A stretch of DNA of 64,000 bases from Paenibacillus sp. KS-LC4 (GTDB lineage: Bacteria; Bacillota; Bacilli; Paenibacillales; Paenibacillaceae): contig NZ_CP145905.1 of the NCBI RefSeq assembly GCF_036894955.1, positions 3,304,501 through 3,368,500 on the forward strand. Direction: 5' to 3'. Position 1 is the stretch's first letter. Each line of letters begins with the position of its first letter. Shown one piece after another: positions 1-8,235 of the stretch. Under the pieces are notes generated by a model. It saw only the letters and a list, made by a program, of their open reading frames with translations, ran no database searches and was not told the origin of the DNA. The position numbers and the translations under genes were made by a program.

Positions 1-635
1 GCTCGGTTGACGGCATCCATGACCGCACTCACCCGCTGTGCCAGAGGGGCGTAGGTCCCATTTGCATTCAGTTCATCATCCTTTATAAAATCAAGACCGG
101 CTGCCGATACGTCCATAATCATCTGCTGCAAATCAGCCATCGGAAGCCCGATGCTCGGCTTGACAATCGTCCCCATAATCGGTCGATCATACACGCCGGT
201 TAGCTCCCGTGTACCCGCGATACCAAACCTCGGGCCGGGGTACCGTGCTGCGAACGCTTCGGGCAGCTCCAAATCAACTAGCCGCAGCCCGGACAATTCT
301 TGCAGCTCGAACAAATTGCCCGCAATAGCAGACATTAAATTCGGAATAGACGGGCCAAAATTGTGCATCGGAAAGGATACTGTTACCTCGCCGCGTCTAT
401 AAAAGCCATCATGCCCGGGCGGCGTTTTGGAGCCAGGCAGCGACGGTGAGGACACAGACGGAAGCTCGACAATTTGTTCAATTCGCGCCCCGTGCCGCTC
501 TTTCAGCTGGTCCGTCTCTCCTGGCACTGCTGTAAAGGTGCCCGTCGACTGCTCGCCAGCAATGACCTCGGCAGCACGCTCCAGCGTATAGGGTGTTTCT
601 ATCAAATAGACGGCCGTTACTCTTTCTTGCTCCAT
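1..635 (-). CDS. RuBisCO-like protein (type IV RLP), 3' end cut by window
   Basis: I translated this by hand from ATG at 635, which has a GGGAGGG Shine-Dalgarno. The 211 visible residues match the RuBisCO large-chain fold. STGTF lies near residue 30. GTIVKPSIGL carries the active-site lysine (K159, equivalent to spinach K175). DFIKDDE carries the carbamylated lysine and the metal ligands (K185, D187, E188, equivalent to K201, D203, E204). The N-terminal domain is more divergent than in true RuBisCO. The sugar-catabolic operon around it suggests an RLP acting on a branched or oxidised sugar acid phosphate. RLPs of that kind are known in apionate catabolism (OiaX/OiaT). A methionine-salvage enolase (MtnW) is less likely because no salvage genes are nearby. 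The C-terminal catalytic residues (loop 6 lysine, phosphate-binding region) lie outside the window. Family is well supported; substrate is inferred. Confidence 0.85.
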   Translation of the reverse strand, partial: MEQERVTAVYLIETPYTLERAAEVIAGEQSTGTFTAVPGETDQLKERHGARIEQIVELPSVSSPSLPGSKTPPGHDGFYRRGEVTVSFPMHNFGPSIPNLMSAIAGNLFELQELSGLRLVDLELPEAFAARYPGPRFGIAGTRELTGVYDRPIMGTIVKPSIGLPMADLQQMIMDVSAAGLDFIKDDELNANGTYAPLAQRVSAVMDAVNR

Positions 636-701
636 GCTATTTCCCTCCCGCAAAATCTGCCTCTAACCTTGCTGTAGCTGCTCTTGCTAAAATCATTGCC
701 G

Positions 702-1370
702 CTACAGCAAGCCTCGCTCTGCCAGCAGCTCCTTAATTTGCTCGACCGCAAGCCGCGGACTCGATAATACCGGCTTGCCTGTCGCCTCTCGTACGGCCCC
801 CTCCATTCGCGCCATTGATCCTTGGGCCAATACGATAACATCCGCTTTATCGCTGACCGCAAGCGCCGTTTCCAGCAAAATGCGGTCATGCTTTGCCGGA
901 TTCCCTCCGACCAGAGCGTCGAAGGCTCCGGCTGCGAGCCCGTTCAAGACGGTGACCTCTTTGCCAATGGCTTCCGCCTGCTTCGCCAAAAAACGCATCG
1001 TCGGCTCAAGCGTTGAAGGCAGTGTGGCCAGCACTGCAATCGCGTCGTATTCGGCTACCGCCTTGGCGGTCATTGCCTCGTCAATTTTAACGAGCGGCAC
1101 ACTCAATTGTCCCTTCGCAGTATCAGCCACTTCGCCGACGGAGGAGCAAGTATTCAGAATAAGATCTGCTCCCAGCTCCTCCCCATGCTGAAAATATTGC
1201 GTTAGCCGCTTGCTCACTCCAGCCGGTATATGCCCTGCCTTGACGACATCGCCAATCAGGCTGTCATCTATAATGTTGACAAGCCGCACACCTGGCAGCA
1301 CTTCCTGAAACACAGCCTTTAGCGGATCAGCAAGCCCTTGTCCGGTATAAACCGCAACTACCGTTGTCAT
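702..1370 (-). CDS. Asp/Glu/hydantoin racemase superfamily protein
   Basis: A 222-residue protein of the Asp/Glu racemase fold. The start is ATG at 1370, because GGAGG lies 8 bases upstream; an in-frame ATG at 1385 overlaps that Shine-Dalgarno. A cysteine sits in LNTCSSVGE near residue 75, where these enzymes carry the first catalytic cysteine. The usual second cysteine near residue 185 appears replaced: the matching stretch reads LAQGSMARME. Loss of one of the two cysteines argues against a classical two-base racemase and fits relatives that do decarboxylation, isomerisation or lactone chemistry. It sits 66 bases before the RuBisCO-like gene and after the DUF1680 gene, so it probably acts in the same pathway. 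Substrate unknown. Confidence 0.75.
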   Translation of the reverse strand: MTTVVAVYTGQGLADPLKAVFQEVLPGVRLVNIIDDSLIGDVVKAGHIPAGVSKRLTQYFQHGEELGADLILNTCSSVGEVADTAKGQLSVPLVKIDEAMTAKAVAEYDAIAVLATLPSTLEPTMRFLAKQAEAIGKEVTVLNGLAAGAFDALVGGNPAKHDRILLETALAVSDKADVIVLAQGSMARMEGAVREATGKPVLSSPRLAVEQIKELLAERGLL

Positions 1371-1428
1371 ATCCCCAGCCTCCATTTGGATTGATTATTG
1401 AACCTGTTCTCTAAGCCGCGATTCAGAA

Positions 1429-3153
1429 CTACCAGACCAATTCATTCTCTATCCGCCTTATGCTGCCTTCACGCATAGGCGCTTTCTCATATACCTGTCT
1501 GCCGCTGTAGAACGGATGATGCTCTCCTTCTGGCGAAATGCCAATGACATCATCGCCCTGCCACTGGGTTATGAACGTTTGCCCGATTGCGGTTTCAACC
1601 GTCTGGCGGCGCGACAGCGGGAACGTTATTGTAATTGTTTCCCCAGCGAATGCTGCGCCAAGCAGCAGGAAGCATTCATTTACCCAGCGGCTCGGCTCGC
1701 TGCCCTTGCCCTGCTCCGTGCTGCCGTTCAACTCGCGGGTAAAGGCTACTTTCGCGAAGCCCGCCCATTCGGGAATACGCACCTGAAGGCGCGGAATATC
1801 GCGGTGGATATGCAGCACCAGCTTGCCTTCATGCGGCAAATAGCTGTCAACGTCGAGCCAAGCCGAGCTGCGGTTGAGCAGGAAATTAACGCTGACCGTG
1901 CCTTTTTTCTCGGTAACCGTGTTGCTCCAGCCCATGAACAGCCCGCGCGTCCCTGAGCCAAGGCAGCAAATTTGCAAATCATTCGTATGTCCCCGCCCGT
2001 GGTTGACATTACAGCAAAAATCATTCGGTGCCGAGTACCCGGCAAAAGCGCCCCGCGTACGCTTGGCAATATTTTCATGCGTAATGAGTCCAGGAATGTT
2101 GCCGGATCGGTCCTCCGTTTCCTTCACCCAGTCCATATCGAGCAATTGCGACTCGGCAAGATGGTTGCGAATATAACGCTCGGTCACTCCCCAGTAACGG
2201 GTATAGCCGCTTTGCGCGAGCGTAATGCCCGTAGAGATGAGATCGACGAGCGAGCAGGTTTCATGCTCATAGGCCTGCTCCTTCATGTCGCCGGGGGTCC
2301 AGCCAAAGGCGGTACACTGGGTTACGGCCCAAGCGTAGCTTTTTTCCACAAAGCTGAGCAGCGCTGCATCCCCCGTGAATACGCCAAACCGCGCCAATGC
2401 GTCGAGTGTTCCAAGTCTTGTATGAAAATGTCCGCTGCGGTAAGCGAGCGCATCGTTAAAGCTGCCATCGGCGTTGAACACGCCGCTTCGCTGTACGATG
2501 AGGGCCGTGAAAAACTGGCACAGCTCGAACGCATCCGCATTGCCAGTCAGCTCATGGTATTTCAGCAGCGGCATTACGAGCCGTCCGCAGAAGGCAGCAG
2601 GATCTGGCGCAAGCCGCAGCAATATGGCATTGGAAGAAGGCCAGCCGCCCTCCTTATATTCCGACGCCGGATAATACCACACATCGCGCTCTTTAATTGC
2701 AATCCTTTTAAGTGCTGCAACATGATTATCCGCCGCCTCCTTCACCAAAGGATCACCCGTCTCCATATACCAGCTCGTCAGCGATAAAATGACCGCGCGC
2801 TGGTCAATCAAATTCGCATTCGGCTCCCAGTTGTGATGCGGGTTTGTCTGGCGGTAGCTCAGGCCATCTTCCTTGAAAAAAGAGAGCAGATTCGCCCGGT
2901 ATTTCTCCTCCGTCTCCTTGCCAAACGTTTCCCCCGACATATGACGGGCCAAAATCATCCCGTCCACCATCCGGCCATGAGACGAGCCATAATCCCAGTC
3001 CCCATGTGTCAAATTGGCTGGCTCCTTCATTAGGTTTGCAGCAAAAAAAGGGATATCGTTATAATCGCGGTCTGCCATTCCCACAATTGCATTCATCGCA
3101 TGTCCTGCTCTGTCCGCAAGCGTCAGCGTAGCTGGTATTTGTCTCGTTTGCAT
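1429..3153 (-). CDS. DUF1680 / GH127-like (alpha/alpha)6-barrel glycosidase-type protein
   Basis: A 574-residue protein without a signal peptide, so probably cytoplasmic. Residues about 1-370 look like an alpha-helical toroid with many Trp and His residues. EHETCS (residues 297-301) resembles the acid-residue motif of GH127 beta-L-arabinofuranosidases. Cysteine pairs at 380-381 and 396-397 fall where GH127 enzymes place their catalytic and zinc-binding cysteines. A C-terminal beta-sandwich begins around 410 and includes RIPEWA (459-464), close to the family signature RIPGWA. The start ATG at 3153 follows GGGAGAG. It lies 21 bases after the response regulator in the same operon. It may release a pentose such as arabinose or apiose from an imported oligosaccharide, but this is inference. 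N-acylglucosamine-epimerase-like barrels are an alternative. Confidence 0.65.
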   Translation of the reverse strand: MQTRQIPATLTLADRAGHAMNAIVGMADRDYNDIPFFAANLMKEPANLTHGDWDYGSSHGRMVDGMILARHMSGETFGKETEEKYRANLLSFFKEDGLSYRQTNPHHNWEPNANLIDQRAVILSLTSWYMETGDPLVKEAADNHVAALKRIAIKERDVWYYPASEYKEGGWPSSNAILLRLAPDPAAFCGRLVMPLLKYHELTGNADAFELCQFFTALIVQRSGVFNADGSFNDALAYRSGHFHTRLGTLDALARFGVFTGDAALLSFVEKSYAWAVTQCTAFGWTPGDMKEQAYEHETCSLVDLISTGITLAQSGYTRYWGVTERYIRNHLAESQLLDMDWVKETEDRSGNIPGLITHENIAKRTRGAFAGYSAPNDFCCNVNHGRGHTNDLQICCLGSGTRGLFMGWSNTVTEKKGTVSVNFLLNRSSAWLDVDSYLPHEGKLVLHIHRDIPRLQVRIPEWAGFAKVAFTRELNGSTEQGKGSEPSRWVNECFLLLGAAFAGETITITFPLSRRQTVETAIGQTFITQWQGDDVIGISPEGEHHPFYSGRQVYEKAPMREGSIRRIENELVW

Positions 3154-3174
3154 CGCAAGTCTCTCCCTAATCGT

Positions 3175-4863
3175 TTATTGCGGCGTTTTACCTGCTGCGC
3201 CGCGGTATTCGCCAATCGTTTGCCCGGTTTTCTTTTTGAAAATTTGGCTGAAATAACGGTAATCCTCATAGCCAACAAGCTCGGCTATTTCATAGTTTTT
3301 ATACTGCGGATAACGCATCAGCTCGGTCGCCTTGGCAATCCGATAGTCGATTAAGTAATCGACAAAGCTACTGCCCGTCGTTTTCTTAAACAAACGACCC
3401 ACATAATCGGCATTCAAAAAGCGGCTTTCTGCAATTTGCGGCAAGCTAAGCGGCTGGTCATAATGCAGCTCTATCAGCTTTTGGATTTCACGGATCAGCT
3501 GCTCGCCATGCCGTCCTTGGCTGTTGCCGCGCGGGGCAGCAAGAGCAGGCAATATTTGCTCCTCGAACAGCAGCTTAACCGAAACATGATCCTTGCGCAG
3601 CCGGATAAGCTCCATATAAGCGAGTGCGCTTTTCCCGCTCAATTGCTCCAGACTAGTGTGCGCCGCTTGAAGCTGACGCTCCAGCGCATGCACCAGCATG
3701 GTGGCGCTCCGGCGCAAGCCATCCACCGTCTGCGAGGGCGCTGCAAGCGCATTGAAAAAGCGATTGAATTCCGCGCGCAGCTGCTCTACATTGCCAAGCT
3801 GCAGCTGCACGAGAAGCGCTTGTTCCAGCTCAGTCGGGTAAAAATCTGCATTTCCAGCACTGGTCGGCAAATGGGGCGGCTGCTTAACCAACATTTCCTC
3901 CGGCTCCAGCGCGCACTCCACAAATTCCATAATCGCCATATCGCCCAGCTGCCTCCCATCCAGACGCTGCTGAAGCTTGCTGTAGACAGCTGGAAGCTGA
4001 TTTGGCGGGCAATCCTTGCTCCCAGCACTAATGCTGTAGCTTGTGCCCGTCTCCTCGCGAAGTATGCCCTGAAGCAAAGTCGCAAGCCGCTGTATTTCCG
4101 CATGCTCAAAGCGGCTGCCAAACAAGCAGAGGGCTATTTCGCCAAGGTTAATCGGAGAGGCGGCGGCGACAAATGACCAGCAGCCTTCAAAATAAAAGGA
4201 CTGGCACTGCTGCAGCCTTGTCTCTATGATCCCAACGGCCTCTTGAATGCTGACCTGCTCCGTATAATAGTCTGGCTGAGCGAGCAGCAGCAGCGCTTTA
4301 TTGCCCGCTGCTCCTTCTGGAAGCTCGGTTAAGCTCTGCGTCAAGGACGCTCTCTTTGCCTCTGGTATGACTGACGATGGAGCAGAAGCTTGAGTTTGAG
4401 CCTGTGCAAGCGGCACGCCTCGCTGTAAAATGTCCAGCAGCCATTTTTTCTGGCTGTCCCGACGCTGCTGCTCCTGCCTTAGGTCACGTTCGCTGAGCAG
4501 TGACAGCGCCTTGCCGAGCACCGTAATCAATTCCTCCCGCTTAAGCGGCTTAAGCAAATAATCAAACGCCTTATGACGAATGGCTTCCTTCGTATATTCG
4601 AAATCCGAATAACCGCTGACGACGATCGTCACAACGTCTGGCAGAGATTCCGCCAGCATGCCGAGCAGTTCCTTGCCGTCGAAGCCCGGCATGCGCATAT
4701 CGAGAAACAGCAGGTCGGGTTTATGCAGCAGCGCCAGCTCATAGCCTTCTTCGCCATCGACCGCTTCACAGGCAAGCTCAAGCCCAAGCTCCTCCCATGG
4801 AATCATTTGAATAAGTCCCCGCCGTATCCAGCGTTCATCGTCTACAACCATAACCTTGCGCAT
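3175..4863 (-). CDS. YesN-like response regulator, receiver + AraC DNA-binding domain
   Basis: A 562-residue response regulator. Residues 1-125 form the receiver: the acidic pair is in VVDDERW, the phosphoacceptor Asp in LLFLDMRMPGFDG (about residue 56) and the conserved Lys in LLKPLKREE. A long, poorly conserved middle part (about 130-455) is typical of YesN proteins. The C-terminal 100 residues are an AraC-type double helix-turn-helix, with FLNADYVGRLFKKTTG and the family signature IAELVGYEDYRYFSQIFKKKTGQT. It lies inside the operon, between the inner permease and the DUF1680 gene, while its presumed kinase partner is the first gene. It probably activates the transporter genes when the kinase senses an extracellular sugar ligand. 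Family is certain; ligand is unknown. Confidence 0.93.
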   Translation of the reverse strand: MRKVMVVDDERWIRRGLIQMIPWEELGLELACEAVDGEEGYELALLHKPDLLFLDMRMPGFDGKELLGMLAESLPDVVTIVVSGYSDFEYTKEAIRHKAFDYLLKPLKREELITVLGKALSLLSERDLRQEQQRRDSQKKWLLDILQRGVPLAQAQTQASAPSSVIPEAKRASLTQSLTELPEGAAGNKALLLLAQPDYYTEQVSIQEAVGIIETRLQQCQSFYFEGCWSFVAAASPINLGEIALCLFGSRFEHAEIQRLATLLQGILREETGTSYSISAGSKDCPPNQLPAVYSKLQQRLDGRQLGDMAIMEFVECALEPEEMLVKQPPHLPTSAGNADFYPTELEQALLVQLQLGNVEQLRAEFNRFFNALAAPSQTVDGLRRSATMLVHALERQLQAAHTSLEQLSGKSALAYMELIRLRKDHVSVKLLFEEQILPALAAPRGNSQGRHGEQLIREIQKLIELHYDQPLSLPQIAESRFLNADYVGRLFKKTTGSSFVDYLIDYRIAKATELMRYPQYKNYEIAELVGYEDYRYFSQIFKKKTGQTIGEYRGAAGKTPQ

Positions 4864-4901
4864 GGCCCGCTCCCCCTTCCTGCTGCCCTTGTATGCTTCG
4901 C

Positions 4902-5723
4902 TTAGCCTTTTACCGAGCCCGCAGTCAAGCCGTCAATAATGTAGCGCTGCAGGAACAAATAAATAATTAGCACCGGTGCAATGACAACGATCATAAAGGC
5001 AAAAACAACGCCCCAATTCGTGCTGTATAACGTAACAAAGTTAAATACTTGAAGCACAATCGTCCATTTCGTGCTGTCCGTGACCAAATAAAACGGGCCG
5101 AAAAAGTCATTCCATACCGATACAATGACGACGATGGAGACGGTTACCAGCACCGTGCTGATAAGCGGCAAAATGATTTTAAAATATAATCGGAAGTAGC
5201 CGCAGCCCTCTAAAATCGCCGCCTCATCCAGCTCGCGCGGCACCGATTTAATAAACCCAACAAGCAGAAACACCGCAAACGGCAGCAGCACTGCTGTATA
5301 ATACATAATGATGCTTAAGTAGCTTCCCTTCATGTGCAGCAAATCCATCAGTCGAATTGTCGGAATAATGGATACAGGAACGATTAGTCCCATAATAAAG
5401 GCAAAATAGACACCCTGCAAAAACTTCCCGCCGCGCCGCTGAATGACGAATGCAGCCATGGAGGCGAAAAAATTGACGCTGACGACGACGAGCGCCGACA
5501 GCAGGAAGCTATTTTTGAAGCCGCGCAGCAGGTTATCCTGGTTAAATACCTCTTCATAGTTGCTAATCACCCAATGGCTTGGCAGCGTCAGCCCGAACAG
5601 CGCCGACTCGCGAATATCCTTAAACGAGTTAATGAATATCATAAAAAACGGAATGAGAATGAGCAGAGATAGGCAGATCGCGAGCAGCTCCAGCAGCAAA
5701 GGAGAATATTTTCGGCTTCTCAC
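4902..5723 (-). CDS. Sugar ABC transporter permease, MalG/LplC type (CUT1)
   Basis: A 273-residue membrane permease with six predicted transmembrane segments; the first is at about residues 10-30. The EAA loop that contacts the ATPase reads ELDEAAILEGCGYFRLYFKIILPL (about 157-180), the classic binding-protein-dependent transporter signature. It overlaps the upstream permease by four bases (ATGA), so the two are translationally coupled. No ATP-binding subunit is encoded in the operon. CUT1 systems in Bacillota commonly share one MsmX/MsmK-type ATPase encoded elsewhere, and that is the likely partner. Confidence 0.93.
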   Translation of the reverse strand: MRSRKYSPLLLELLAICLSLLILIPFFMIFINSFKDIRESALFGLTLPSHWVISNYEEVFNQDNLLRGFKNSFLLSALVVVSVNFFASMAAFVIQRRGGKFLQGVYFAFIMGLIVPVSIIPTIRLMDLLHMKGSYLSIIMYYTAVLLPFAVFLLVGFIKSVPRELDEAAILEGCGYFRLYFKIILPLISTVLVTVSIVVIVSVWNDFFGPFYLVTDSTKWTIVLQVFNFVTLYSTNWGVVFAFMIVVIAPVLIIYLFLQRYIIDGLTAGSVKG

Positions 5724-6589
5724 ATTTCCACCTCCCTCTTCTTCATTGCCATTAAGACCGGAACGCCCACTAGCGTGACAAGTGCGAACAACAGCATGTT
5801 AATCGCCGTCGCGTACCCCATTTCACCGGAGCTGAACGTATTGCGGATGTACGTATAAAACACTTCCGTCGTATAGCCCGGACCGCCTTCGGTCAGCACC
5901 ATTACGATTTCGAACACCTTCATCGAGCCAATCATCGCCAGCAGCACATTAACTGTGAACGCCGGAGCGAGCAGTGGAAAAACAACATGCTTGAACCGCG
6001 TCCAATAGTTCGCCCCATCAATGGATGCGCTCTCCGTCAAATCCTTCGGAATAAACTGCAAGCCAGCCAAATACACGACCATCGAAAAGCCAGCTACCCG
6101 CCAAATGTCGGTCATAATGACAGTGAATAGTGCGAAGCGTGGATCATTCAGCCAATCCTGAACCATAAAATCCATGCCGAGCAGTCCGAAAAATTGATTG
6201 ACGATGCCATGCTCAGGATGATAGATCGCCCGGAAAATGTAACCGATAACGAGTGGAGCGATGACATACGGCATAAAAAAGATCATCCGAAGCAGATTGC
6301 GCAGCTTCAGCTTTTCATTCAACAATAGCGCCAAGGCGAGGCCGACTGCATTTTGCAGCAGCGTAACGGCGGCGGCGAAAATAAGGGTGTTTATAAAAGC
6401 CTGCTTCAGACGAGGCTCGTTAAACAGCTCCTTGTAATTTTCAAGTCCAATAAATTTAATCGCATCGGCGTTAATATTCCAGTCCGTAAAGCTGTAATAG
6501 ATTCCGATAAGGGTTGGCGTGATGAAAAACAATAAAAATACGAACAATGCCGGAAATGAAAAATATAGCGGATATTTGCTTCTCTCCAT
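5720..6589 (-). CDS. Sugar ABC transporter permease, MalF/LplB type (CUT1)
   Basis: A 289-residue permease with six transmembrane segments. The EAA loop reads IPKDLTESASIDGANYWTRFKHVVFPLL (about 185-212). The C-terminal part (EVFYTYIRNTFSSGEMGYATAINML) is typical of LplB/UgpA-type subunits of oligosaccharide transporters. ATG at 6589 follows AGGAGGG. It forms the channel heterodimer with the 4902-5723 product. The 158-base gap from the binding-protein gene contains no clear terminator. Confidence 0.93.
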   Translation of the reverse strand: MERSKYPLYFSFPALFVFLLFFITPTLIGIYYSFTDWNINADAIKFIGLENYKELFNEPRLKQAFINTLIFAAAVTLLQNAVGLALALLLNEKLKLRNLLRMIFFMPYVIAPLVIGYIFRAIYHPEHGIVNQFFGLLGMDFMVQDWLNDPRFALFTVIMTDIWRVAGFSMVVYLAGLQFIPKDLTESASIDGANYWTRFKHVVFPLLAPAFTVNVLLAMIGSMKVFEIVMVLTEGGPGYTTEVFYTYIRNTFSSGEMGYATAINMLLFALVTLVGVPVLMAMKKREVEM

Positions 6590-6747
6590 AGGGGCTGCCC
6601 TCCTGCTCCTGCCTCGTTTGAACGGAATGCCGGGGCGAAGCCTCGATCACTCTGATCGCATCGCCCGCAGCATCTATCCCGTCCGGTAATCAACAGCTTC
6701 GGCTTGCCCTGCTGCCGTCTCTGTCTTTTATTTGTTGCTTAGCTCAT

Positions 6748-8112
6748 TTATTCAAAGCCTTCAAGACGCTTTGCTTTGCCATCCTTCACATAGTTCGCAT
6801 CCATCTCTTTGATCGCGGTGTCTACATCGCCTGTAATATGGAAGTTTTGCAGCGTTTTACCGAAATCAAGAAACGATGCCGTCAGGCGGTTTTGAATATT
6901 GACCTTCGATTTACCTTCATCAATGTAGCCCTTGACCGTTTGCTGCATCGGATACAGCTCGCTCGTAGCATCCTTGAACACTGGAATGCCAGGCTGGCTT
7001 TGGTAGAAGGTATTGACGCTCTCCTTCGAGATCATAAATTTAACCAGCTCTTTGGCTGCATCCAAATTTTTCGCTTTTGACGGCACCATCAGCTGGTTCG
7101 GAGGCGTAATCATCGCCGTGCCTGTGTCCGTTGCAGTTGGAAAAGGGAAGAAGCCGATTTTATTCGTTACAAAATCTTTGCCAAATTTCTTCTCAAGCTG
7201 CGGCAATATACCGTCCAGCATAAAGGCCATCGCTACCTTGCCCTCGCCAAGCTCGTTTTGCAGCTCGTCGAATGTGCCGGACAGCGTATTTTTTTGGAGC
7301 AAGCCTAGATCCTTAATTTCCTTCGATTTTACAAAAAGGTCCTTGAGCGACGCGATGTCCGACAGCTTAAGCTGATTGACGTTCAGCTTCTGTACGCCTT
7401 CGTCGCCGATTTCCTGATCAACCTGGCTAACCCAGCCAGTCAAATAAAAGACTTGTGTCGGCCAGCCATCCTTTACTCCTTCGTAGAACGGCGTTACGCC
7501 GTCGCCCTTCAGCTTTTTAGCAATTTCAATCATATTCGCATAATTAGTTGGAGCGGCAACGCCCGATTTTTCAAAAACGTCCTTATTGTAAAAGACGCCC
7601 ATCATACCTGTTTTGCCAAAAGGCACGCCATAAGCTTTGCCATCCGCATTCTTCTGGAAATCTACAATCGTATCAATGACATTGTCCCAAACGCCAGCCT
7701 CGCCGGACCATTCGTACAGCGTCTCATCCGCTCTGAGCTTTACATATTGCTTCGTGCCCGGCTGCATGAGGAATACGTCAGGGAAATCACCTGTAGAGAA
7801 GCGAGTTTTCAGCATATTGTCATAGTCGCCGCCGGGCAGCGCCTGTACCTCGACCTTATTTCCCGTCTTCGCTTCAAATTCTTTGAAAATAAGATTGTAA
7901 GGCGTGACATCCTCCGTATTCGGAATTAGAAAGGTCAGCGTAACGGGCTTCGCTGACGGCTGGGCTGAGGCTTCAGCAGAAGGGCCTGCTGTTGCTGTTC
8001 CCTCTGGGGCATTCGTCCCTTGCGTGCTGCCATTGTTGCTGCCGCAAGCTGTTAGTGAAAATGCTCCCAGCATTAGCGCCATTGTGAGGTGAACCGCTTT
8101 CATCTTTCTCAT
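6748..8112 (-). CDS. Extracellular sugar-binding lipoprotein (family 1 SBP)
   Basis: A 454-residue solute-binding protein. I chose ATG at 8112 (MRKMKAVHLTM), because GAGGGTG lies 6 bases upstream; the in-frame ATG at 8130 has no Shine-Dalgarno. The N-terminus is a lipoprotein signal peptide with lipobox LTAC, so the mature protein starts at the Cys and is anchored to the outer face of the membrane. A low-complexity Ala/Pro/Ser/Thr linker follows to about residue 55. The body has the family 1 pattern, including FSTGDFPDVFLMQPG and VAMAFMLDGILPQLEKKFG. It delivers the ligand to the two downstream permeases. Its cre-like upstream site suggests carbon catabolite control. Confidence 0.93.
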   Translation of the reverse strand: MRKMKAVHLTMALMLGAFSLTACGSNNGSTQGTNAPEGTATAGPSAEASAQPSAKPVTLTFLIPNTEDVTPYNLIFKEFEAKTGNKVEVQALPGGDYDNMLKTRFSTGDFPDVFLMQPGTKQYVKLRADETLYEWSGEAGVWDNVIDTIVDFQKNADGKAYGVPFGKTGMMGVFYNKDVFEKSGVAAPTNYANMIEIAKKLKGDGVTPFYEGVKDGWPTQVFYLTGWVSQVDQEIGDEGVQKLNVNQLKLSDIASLKDLFVKSKEIKDLGLLQKNTLSGTFDELQNELGEGKVAMAFMLDGILPQLEKKFGKDFVTNKIGFFPFPTATDTGTAMITPPNQLMVPSKAKNLDAAKELVKFMISKESVNTFYQSQPGIPVFKDATSELYPMQQTVKGYIDEGKSKVNIQNRLTASFLDFGKTLQNFHITGDVDTAIKEMDANYVKDGKAKRLEGFE

Positions 8113-8157
8113 GATAAGACACCCTCTCATTCATAATGATCTGCCTCTTTATTGTAT

Positions 8158-8171
8158 TGAAAGCGCTTCCT
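8158..8171 (-). promoter_or_regulatory. Candidate CcpA cre site upstream of the sugar-binding lipoprotein gene
   Basis: TGAAAGCGCTTCCT matches 12 of 14 positions of the cre consensus TGWNANCGNTNWCA, including the central CG. It lies 46 bases upstream of the lipoprotein start, in the only sizeable gap after the kinase gene. This would allow glucose repression of the transporter and catabolic genes. The match is read by eye; binding is inferred. Confidence 0.5.
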
Positions 8172-8235
8172 TAATTCTGTCTATGATTTTGACTTCTAAT
8201 GTTGAATATTCCGACTTTTATGAATCCGTTTCCAA

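Noticed and set aside
1972-2787. A 271-codon plus-strand open frame inside the DUF1680 gene
   Set aside because: Antisense shadow; no ribosome binding site and no domain.
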